Source: Sarcophilus harrisii (taxonomy: Eukaryota; Chordata; Mammalia; Dasyuromorphia; Dasyuridae). From it: a stretch of DNA of 64,000 nucleotides. Shown here piece by piece: positions 56,000 to 64,000 of this stretch; position 1 is the stretch's first letter; each line of letters opens with the position of its first letter. Where the stretch lies: positions 71,245,823 to 71,309,822 of the forward strand of contig NC_045432.1 of assembly GCF_902635505.1 (NCBI RefSeq). Reading direction: 5' to 3'. A model generated the notes under the pieces. That model was given only the letters and a program-made list of their open reading frames with translations, was not told the origin of the DNA and ran no database searches. The translations under genes were made by a program, and so were the position numbers.

Positions 56000-56390
56000 G
56001 AAGAGACTATCTACCTTCAAATGAAACGTAGAAATAAGCAGAGTATGGTCTTACATATATGTCTATATGAGTATGTTTATAGTTATCTATGTGTGTATTA
56101 TGTTTACATACATATGTATTTTTGTTTAATTATAGCATTCTTTAGGGTAGGAGGAGGGAAAATAAATAAGGCAAAAAGTGCACAGCACAGAACAAAAGAA
56201 ACCCTATAAGGAAACAAAGAAAAGTTGGATAGCTTTGAGGGCAAGGTAGGGTATTTTAATATATAGATTTTCTTGAAATGGAAATGTTATCATTTTATAT
56301 TGAATCTTCTTATGTTCTGCTATGTACATAGCAACTTTTTTTTCTTTTCTCATTTTGTATTTCAATTTAAAATAAATAAAACCACTCACC
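56000..56390 (+). mobile_element. HAL1-like 3' end (plus)
   Basis: Shares AGCACAGAACAAAAGAA, GGAAACAAAGAAAAGTTGGA, TTATGTTCTGCTATGTACAT and the final TTTAAAATAAATAAA with the end of the HAL1-like element at 4320-4600. Confidence 0.65.
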
Positions 56391-56555
56391 CTATGCATGT
56401 AATTAGGAAAAGTAAAGAAGAGAGCTGTCTTTTTGTTTACTCTTCAACTGTTGGATACTATACAGTATCTTAGGATTTGAAATTGTAAGAGTCTTTCCAT
56501 CATCAGGCTTTCTTCCTAAGAGTTTATCAACTTTTCCTTTAAGAATTTCTATTTT

Positions 56556-56776
56556 ATTGTTGTTATTTAGTTGTTTCAATTATGACTGACTCTTCATGAC
56601 CCCATTTGGGTGTTCTTGGCAAAGATGTTACATATGAGGAAACTGAGGCAAACAGGGTGAAGTGACTTGCCCAGGGTCACACAGCTAGTAAATGTCTGAG
56701 TCCAGATTTAAACTCAAGAAGAGGATTCATCCTGACTATAGGCCCAGAGCTCTATCTGCTATGCCACTTAGCTGTT
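56556..56776 (-). mobile_element. MAR1-like SINE (minus) with internal deletion
   Basis: CTTCATGACCCCATTTGGGT, then a jump to ACATATGAGGAAACTGAGGC, CCAGGGTCACACAGCTAGTA, GCTCTATCTGCTATGCCACT. About 30-40 bp of the usual middle (the TTCTCCAGCTCATTTT part) is missing. Confidence 0.85.
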
Positions 56777-57119
56777 CTAGCAGGGGTACATTTAATCCCA
56801 ATGTTCTGAGGTATTCTACCCTAAAATAAACAAAGATAATATATTCTAAACTGGAAAAACCTTTTGAAATAAATTAAATCAAGAAAAATTCAACAAGTAC
56901 AAGAAGCCAAAGTCAAAGTAAGGACTATAGCACCAAGTATGCTTAGTGCCCTAAGCCTTTCCTTAATTTTAATTTACTTCTTTCTTTTTAGTACTCATTT
57001 AAAATTTTTTTGAAATCCAAGTCCTCTCCCTTGCTCTGGCTATACTCCCATCCTCAATTATCCTCGTCAAGTCATGTAAAATACTTTTTCATTATTTAAC
57101 AGCTTTAAAAGAGCCATGC
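56777..57119. other. Unassigned stretch
   Basis: No gene or clear repeat. Confidence 0.35.
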
Positions 57120-57640
57120 TCATTTTGTACACACCATCATAATGGGAGCTGTTGGTCTTGGGCGCTTTGGGGGAAACAAGAGAAATTAAAGAGATATTGT
57201 CATTGCCAAAATAACAAAAGATTTTATGTGCTTGTACCCACAGAACAAGGCCATGAAGGTGGTGTCATTATAGGAAACTATGTTCATGTAACACATAGCG
57301 AACAGTATAAATCAACTGAAAAAAAAAAAAGAATGTTTTAAAATTATGAAATACAAACTCGGCCTCAAAAAGATCTAAGAAGATATCTATCTTCTACTAC
57401 TGCTTTGCTGAGGTAGGAGGGTCCATGGAGGTGAAAAAATGAATATATTTTCAGATTTCATCAATGTTTTAATCTGTTTTGCTGATTGATTTTTTTCCTA
57501 CTTTTTTTTTCCTTTTAAAATGTTTGTTATATGAAGTAGCTCTCCGGGAGAGGGAGGAGAGATTTTTAAAAAAGGAAAATATGAAGGCTATAAATAGAAA
57601 AAATGTCACAACAAAATTATTTTTTAATTATTGTGGATCT
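57120..57640 (+). mobile_element. Old L1 3' end (plus)
   Basis: Runs parallel to 47000-47440: TTGCTGATTGATTTTTTTCC, GTAGCTCTCCGGGAGAGGGA, ATAAATAGAAAAAATGTCAC. Confidence 0.55.
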
Positions 57641-57699
57641 TGAGGCCTTTCAAAAAATGGGAACTTTATAATAAGTCAAAGGAAAAATGTATTTTCCAG

Positions 57700-58930
57700 A
57701 ATCACAATACTAATTCCTAGAAAAAGTAAAGCAAAAGATGCAGATTGAAATAAAAGTTCCAGATCCAAGTATTGGAAGGAGAATAACTAGTTTAGAACAG
57801 CAGTGGTAAACCTCACCCAAGCAATGTAATCCCTGAAAACTGTAACAGAAATCAAGGAATTCATGAGATAGCAAAAACTCTTAAAACAAAATCAAACATC
57901 AAAAAATAGAAGAAAATAAAAGACATCTGCTGTCAAAAACAACAGACCTAGAAAACAATTCCTGCAAACTATGATAAAGAAAAAACCTGGATGTTATATT
58001 TTCTTTGTTTTTAGAAGATAGTTTTAGTCTGAGTTTAATACACATCAAACAAAATGGGTGTTTACATTATACACAAGAGAATAAAAAATAAGTTTCGATA
58101 TGAACTGGCAAATCTCTATTATATCTAGCTTGCTTTTTTTAAAGTCCATAATAAATTCAACAGGTAGCTTTCAAAGGTGTTGGACACTGTATTTCCAGAA
58201 GTCATCATTGAAAACTTGCCAGACCTGTTGAAATCAGAGAAGAAAGGGAATATAGAGAGCATTTACACCTCCTGAAATACAAGAAAAAATCCAGTTTCCA
58301 AGTTGAGGAAAAAATGCTGTAGCAGCTTGCTAGAACCCATGCAAGGAGCAAAGAGTTTAGGACAGGATCTCAGTGGGCACCAGAGGCACCTCAGACAACT
58401 TGAGAGCAACTAGGATGAAGGGGAGGAACTCTTGGAAGATAATATTCCAAAGGTCAAATGTAAAGGCTTGTAAGAAAGAATAACTTCCCCTGGAAAGCTG
58501 AGGATCACCCTCCAAGATCACATCTGGGGAGGAACTTTGAAATGCAAGTAAAAGTCAACAGAAATGTAGAAAGGTCAATTTATTTGAGCAAGGAAAAGGA
58601 TACGATGATGCATTGCTAGGATTCTAAGACAGGGAGAAGTAAGTCTCCCTTCAGAACCTTAATGTCTACAAAGGGTATTGAGGGAACTAATTAAGGAAAA
58701 CAGAGGATGTTGGTGAATTAATTCTGTTCTGAAAGTTTTAAGGGGAAAAAGAAAAAGGGGAGTTAAAAGAAATATACTCAATCTAGAAGGAAGGAAGAAG
58801 GGGAGGAAGCTTATTAGGGTGCATAGAAGAATATAAAATATGGAGGAAGGGATGGGGGAAAGATTAGATAAAACAAAGGAGGGCTGAACACACACACGCA
58901 CACATATACATACATATTGCAATTTGGCAT
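57700..58930 (+). mobile_element. HAL1/old L1 ORF1 region (plus)
   Basis: 58183-58290 encodes VFPEVIIENLPDLLKSE and a following IESIYTS, typical of HAL1/L1 ORF1p. 57900-57995 carries the preceding part (ACAACAGACCTAGAAAACAA). The two are separated by about 180 bp of unrelated AT-rich sequence, probably a later insertion. Purine-rich 3' UTR follows to about 58900. Not coding. Confidence 0.55.
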
Positions 58931-59339
58931 AGAAATACATCAGATTTAACAGAAAACATTCAGGGATAGGAAGAGGAGTTATTTAAGGAATGAAAATATC
59001 ATGGAACGAAGAGTCTCAAGGAAAACAAACTTGCTGATTTTGAAACTGAAGAAGGAAGAAGAAAAGGCCTATCAATTGGAAAAAGCTGAGCAAATTGTAC
59101 TTTATAAATGTAATGGAAAATTACTGCATAATAATAAAAACAAACTGAAAGATTCTTATTATCTTCATATGGAAAGTAATCTAAACAGAACTAAAACACT
59201 GCCTTACACAATGACAACAACACTGTAAGGAAAAGGAACTCTGAAAATGTCTCCAGAGGACCTACTGCAAAGTATCTTACCCACCCCCTGACGCAGAATG
59301 GTACAAAAGGAGCCATTCATTTGAGCACAACTATGTCCC
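58931..59339. other. Unassigned stretch
   Basis: The 75-codon lysine- and leucine-rich frame at 59001-59228 has no recognisable features. Confidence 0.3.
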
Positions 59340-59430
59340 AAGAGCTCTCCTTTCTCCTATCTTCTCCATCTCAAATCATCACTCCATTAGGACCGGCTCA
59401 GCACAGTGCTGGGCACATGGGCATTTCATA
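59340..59430 (+). mobile_element. L2 3' tail fragment (plus)
   Basis: GACCGGCTCAGCACAGTGCT, GGGCACATGGGCATTTCATA, AATATTACTGACC. Confidence 0.6.
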
Positions 59431-60228
59431 AATATTACTGACCACTGCCTCTTTACCCTTTTCTCAAACAAAGAAGAGATCCTTCTCTGGACCAAAGTAA
59501 ACCTCACCACAAGCACAAACGATCCCATTCCACCTCACCTTCTCCAGCATTAGCTAGAAACATGTCCATGTCTCCCATCTTCAAAAATCTTTCCTTTGAC
59601 CCTTCTATCTTTCTATGTCTCTCCTTTTCCAGCTAAACTCCTTGAGGAGTCAGTACACAATTGGTTTCCTCCACATCTTTTTCCCTAATTCTCTTCTTCA
59701 TTCTCTGTAGGCTGGCTTCTAACATTATTCAACCTACTGAAACTGTTGATTACCATCATTTCCTTATTAATTTCTTCTCTCCAGGTTTTGGTGGCCCTTC
59801 TCCGTCCTGGTTCCTCCCCAGCTCTCTGCCTGACTGCTCCTTTTCAGTCCCATCTCCTGGATCTTCATGCATGCCCAACCTATTCACTATGAATGCCCCT
59901 TAAGGCTCTGCCCCTAGAGCCTCTTCCTCCACATCTCTACCTTCTGGTTTCTCTGCCTCCCTGGCATTTTAGTTAAGTCACAACTTCAGCAAGAAGATTT
60001 CCTCACCCCCCACCCCTTTAATTTGAGAGTTTTCCCTCTGAGATAAGTTCCAATTTAACCTGTCACACATCTGTTTGTCCCTGGCTGACTGTCTCCTTGT
60101 TTTGACTGTAAGCTTCTTGAGAGCAGCACTCTTTTCTTGGGTTTTTGCCTCGCTTTTTAATTCTGACACTTAGCATTATATGTAGCACACAGTGAGCACG
60201 TCATAAATTCTCACTGATTAGACACAAG
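59431..60228 (+). mobile_element. L2 with readable ORF2 vestige (plus)
   Basis: About 0.8 kb of L2. The open frame at 59661-59903 reads segments such as CRLASNIIQPTET and SLPDCSFSVPSPGSS, aligning with the L2 RT region 'LQSGFRPHHSTET' and 'LSDRSFSVSFAGSS'. The tail at 60090-60228 has GTAAGCTTCTTGAGAGCAGC and ends near CATAAATTCTCACTGATTA. An internal part between RT and tail is deleted. Confidence 0.8.
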
Positions 60229-60521
60229 CACTGTGAATTTAGTTTGCTTGACAATGCTTATTTGCTGCAGGGACTTTGTTTTTCTCTTTTTAACTGGAGG
60301 GGGCAAAGGGAAGCACAGGCGGTTGAGATGGTGATATTAACAATAATAATAATAATAAAGAAAACTGAAACATTTAAGTAAGTGCAAAGAAGAAGCACAA
60401 ACAAGCAGAATAGTACTAAAAGAAACAGAATTTACATGCTTTAAAAATGTGAACAGAGTGGATAGCTACATGTGCTATTCTGTTAAAGAAAAACACAAAT
60501 TTTTCTAATGGTTAAGCTCAG

Positions 60522-60526
<5 letters not shown>
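60229..60526. other. Unassigned stretch, AT-rich, short (AAT)n
   Basis: (AATAAT)n near 60340-60356. Nothing else recognised. Confidence 0.4.

Positions 60527-60588
<62 letters not shown>
60527..60588. repeat. (TA)n microsatellite
   Basis: About 30 uninterrupted TA units. Confidence 0.97.
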
Positions 60589-60590
<2 letters not shown>

Positions 60591-60594
60591 AATG

Positions 60595-60880
60595 CCATCT
60601 GCATCAAGAGAGAATTATGGAGACAGAATGTAGATCAAATCATAGTATTTTCTCCTTTTTGTTGTTTGTTTGCTTTTTTTCTTTTGATCTGATTTTTGAT
60701 GCACAACATGACAAATATGGAAATATGTTTAAGAGAATTGCACATATTTAACCCATATCAGATTGCTTGCTGTCTTGGGGAGGGAGGGAGAAAAATTTGG
60801 AACACAAAGCTACAAAAATGAATGCTGAAATATATATATATATTGTGTGTACACACACACACGCATAAAAAATAGAAAAG
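60595..60880 (+). mobile_element. L1 3' UTR end (plus)
   Basis: TTATGGAGACAGAATGTAGA, GTTTGCTTTTTTTCTTTTGA, CACAACATGACAAATATGG, CATATCAGATTGCTTGCTGT, CTTGGGGAGGGAGGGAGAAA, then AATGAATGCTGAAA and a TA/CA-repeat tail. This is the 3' end of a relatively recent marsupial L1. Confidence 0.85.
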
Positions 60881-60960
60881 ATGGAGTTAAGATCAGGTAA
60901 TAGAAAACGAATGTAGGAACTTAACATGGTCCTATACAAATAGCACTCGGAATGCTGAAG

Positions 60961-60981
60961 CTCAGAATGGGGGGGGGGGGC
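60961..60981. repeat. Poly-G run
   Basis: An uninterrupted run of 12-13 G (60968-60980) followed by CGC; typical of slippage-prone sequence. Confidence 0.8.
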
Positions 60982-61159
60982 GCAAAGCTAAACACAACAA
61001 ATAATATTTTCCAGTTCTATTGGCAGGAACAGGAGGATCTAAGAAGGGAGGGGATCTTTGCTTGGGCAGATAGACAAAAAAGGAGACAGACCTGCTTCAT
61101 TTTTGGATTTTGCTTCTGGTACTGCAGTCAATGAAGGCAGCTCCAGGGACTATTTTTTG

Positions 61160-61262
61160 TTTGTCTGTTTTTTAAACCTTTATTTGAATCCTCAATGCTG
61201 AGCACACAGTGTCTAGAACACAGTAGGCAGTTAATAAATGCTAATGGACTGACGGGAAATAA
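61160..61262 (+). mobile_element. L2 3' tail (plus)
   Basis: CAGTGTCTAGAACACAGTAG, GCAGTTAATAAATGCTAATG, GACTGAC end. Confidence 0.75.
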
Positions 61263-61368
61263 GAGAACCAAAATGGCTCTCCGAGAGCTGATCTCTAAGA
61301 TAAGAAAGGCAATAGGAGAGCAGCAGGTCACCTGCCCCAGATGAAAAATATCTTGAAATGGCAGGTAT

Positions 61369-61495
61369 CGATTTAATAAGTTATGTATCAGGTGCTTAAG
61401 GACTAAGGATGCAAAGAAATGGCAAAAGCAAGTACAGGCTCTTCCTCTGAGGGCGGTCACATTCCAAGGAGGGACACAATGTTCAGGACCTTGAA
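61369..61495 (-). mobile_element. L2 3' region (minus)
   Basis: ATCAGGTGCTTAAGGACTAA, GATGCAAAGAAATGGCAAAA, AGTACAGGCTCTTCCTCTGA follow the L2 antisense order. Confidence 0.6.
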
Positions 61496-64000
61496 CCCAA
61501 GTGCCTTGGGAACATAGTGTTCTCTATCCCCACCCCAGACCTGCTTCTAGCCCAGCTGCCCCAGTCATCATCTGGGGAAGGAACTACCCAGGAGAAGGGG
61601 CCGGCCACTCCTACGAAAAGCCAACCAATTGCCACATGTAGGGCAGGTAATTCAGCCTGGTCGATGCAACAGGATGTGGTCAAGGAGAGACAGGAAGTGG
61701 CACGTGGCACATGGCAGGCAAGTCCACCTCCCCCCACCATCCCCTTGATGGAGGCAAGGCAGGACCTTAACCAACTAATGCCTGTTGCCATTCTCATGGG
61801 AAGCAGTGTCTATGGGACTAGATCTCCTACAAGTGCAAGTCACATGTTTTGAAGTTCCCCCAAAGAAAGTTTGTTTTTTTGTCTGTCACAGTCACTTCAT
61901 GTGTGGGTTGGAGTTGATGTTTCATGAGGTTCCTTCCAAGTTCTGTGAGGTCACATAAAGTTCAGCATCTTAGAAGGAGACTCACAAATATATCCCTGTT
62001 TTCCCTTACGGTTACAGTGACCTCCAAAGATAAATGATCCCTTTATGCATTCCCTTCTGCTGTTAGTCTCAGGATTTCCCTGAAGATCCCCAAGCTGGAT
62101 TCTTGGGATCTGATTATGAGATCTGAACTTCCATTTCAGCCGGAGTGACCTGTTCCCAGGCGTTAGTGGGAGGAGCCCTTTTGAGGTGCTCTACTCAGAA
62201 GTGAGTAGAAAGTTACTTGAAAACCTCAATCATTCTATCACCCTCTCTAAAAACATTTTGAAATTTCAGTCTAAGCCTATAGCCTCTTGAAGTTACACAT
62301 CACTAAAATGGTCTCAAGGTTGTCAAGTCTCAGGGGCTGGCAGTGCCAGCACATCTCACAAAAAAAAAAAAGGACAAGAGAGACTTCATCTAGATTTACT
62401 ACTCAGACAAGATCATTGCCTGGAAACACACTTTTAATTAGCAAATATGGAGGTGGAGCTGTACATCATTCCATCTCTGGCGTGTGTGTGTCTAACCAGG
62501 AAAGGAAAGCGCTCCTTCCTGGGTGACTCTAAATAGCAACAGTACAACCAGGCACATCCCTTAGCCAGGCTAAGCCTCATCACTCAGGACTCTCCACATT
62601 GAATGAATATATTATTTTGATTCATGAACTTCTCTAAGAATCCTACATCTGGAAGAATAACTCCAGAGCTAACTGTTATAGTCCGGGCTGGTCAGTTACA
62701 TTAAGGTTAATTGAAAAAACCCAATAATGGTGCCATCCTTTCCTTTGGAAAGCTTCACCACAAGTCTCCTTCCCCTCTGCAGCGTGAGTGTCCTGACCTC
62801 GGTGTGACGGGAGACCACTGGGCAACCAGTGGACCAGCTCATTCCCTCCTCATTCGCATACTCAAAGCCTCTGAGTCACTGTGCAATGGTGGCACTTAAT
62901 GGGGACCTGGCGCAGACATACCAAGAGGGAGGTTGCTTGAGGTATGCTGCCTGTTCACCTTTCCCATCAAGCCATGCTCCAGAAGGAGGTGACTAGTGCG
63001 GGCCCTCCAAGAGCATCCCAGTGAGCAAATGAATGCACAATGATCAAGCTTGGCACATAAGAAGAGCTTAAGAAGTACTTGTTTCTCTCCTTTTCTCCTT
63101 CCCAGGGGCTAAAATAGCAAAGGGAGTCTCAAAGACCCTGGATTGCCTTTTTCATTAAACATCGAGGCTCCGTTCAAACCTTGTCGTCTTCGGTCTTTCC
63201 TAACAATTCCAGTGACAATGGCTTCTCCTCTAATTACAACATGCTCTCTCTTTGTGTCACATGTTACACTTCTCTCCCCACTTAGCTTACTCTCTTTTAA
63301 AGAGTCCAAAGCATATTCTATTTCTCTCCTCCCCACCTCCTACTCTCCCTATCCCAAACATGCACAAACCATGCTAGGAACGCCATAGTACTTATTAACT
63401 ATTTGTTATTTGACTAATTTTTTTTTTATCTTGGGTAAATCACTCAAACTCCCTGACAGGAGCTGAGGGTCGTACCGTGGAGATAGGAGCTTTTGGACTC
63501 CATGGCATCTTGTGCCAGCTTGGAAGCCTGTTATCCTATAGAATTCAGGCTGAATGGACATGTGAGATATAAAGTGGATCCTACTTTGAAATAATTGGTA
63601 CATATTCTAAGTAAAATCCAATTTGAATTTTACCCATGGAGCATATTCCACTGCTCAGAGACACTGCTTCTTCTGGCTTGACAAGTTGCTTCCTTTGGGA
63701 ATAATGACATTTTCCTTAGGCTTCCCTAACTTCCCCACACTAGTATCTGCCATGGACTCCCCTCACTTTGAGAAAGGAAACTTCCACTTTAACTCCATAT
63801 GAAGGTACAGAGGAAAGGGGAAGGAGGACAGGGCAGAGACAGAGCAGGACATCCCTACCTATACACATATCATACACATATGTGCATATACATACACAAA
63901 TCATGTGGGCATACATACAAGTGTGTGTGTGTAACAGCGAGGAGGCACACTGACAGATAAAGCCGGGGCTCTGGAATCAGAAAGATCAGTTTCCAGTCTG
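61496..64000. other. Unassigned, repeat-poor stretch
   Basis: No gene recognised on either strand. Overlapping frames at 61483-61852 on both strands (104 and 111 codons) have no domain, signal or splice context. 61905-61965 weakly resembles the THER1/MIR tail. Degenerate TA/CA repeats lie at 63855-63935. Confidence 0.35.

Noticed and set aside
61483-61852. Opposing frames of 104 and 111 codons
   Set aside because: They overlap on opposite strands in moderately GC-rich DNA, with no domain or recognised start context; likely chance.

Overview
The window reads as mammalian nuclear DNA from a marsupial, most likely an Australian dasyurid-type species. This is an inference from the repeats I recognise: several generations of L1 and ORF1-only HAL1-like elements, an unusual A-rich L1 3' end present in four copies, WSINE1-like and MAR1-like SINEs, many L2 and MIR copies, and hAT-type MITEs. 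No multi-exon host gene, tRNA, rRNA or CRISPR array could be recognised. The window is mostly intergenic or intronic repeat-laden DNA with one convincing protein-coding gene.

Layout. 1-6 kb: an L1 tail and a HAL1-like element with a GC-rich tandem 5' region, then an L2 split by an L1 tail with clean target-site duplications (TSDs). 6-21 kb: repeat-poorer and more GC-rich, with old L2/MIR fragments, microsatellites and MITEs. 21.3-23.4 kb: a minisatellite of about 130 units with a strict 16-bp period. 23.4-24.3 kb: a decayed retroviral env-like fossil. 24.3-27 kb and 30.9-34 kb: mostly unassigned DNA, containing a 93-bp segment present twice (24.7 and 32.4 kb) and two AT-rich blocks worth checking for conservation. 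27-47.9 kb: stacked and nested L1 elements, two of which keep ORF1 and the 3' end but lack most of ORF2. 52-61 kb: more L2, MIR, MAR1 and HAL1 debris. 61.5-64 kb: nothing recognised.

The gene. At 49927-51093 (minus strand) lies an intact, intronless 388-codon open reading frame for a casein kinase I alpha (CSNK1A1-like) kinase. It carries the equivalent of the alternative 'long' exon of CK1-alpha, so it derives from a spliced mRNA. All kinase landmarks are present although the protein differs from CK1-alpha at many positions, and it ends in its own proline-rich then basic tail. This points to a retained retrogene. Upstream are a five-unit 19-bp tandem repeat bearing CCAAT-like cores and a good CTCF-like motif. 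Downstream is a repeat-free 0.9 kb 3' UTR-like stretch ending in AATAAA followed by a T/G-rich element.

Limits: repeat family names come from memory of consensus sequences, most boundaries are good to about 10-50 bp, and no alignment or database search was run.
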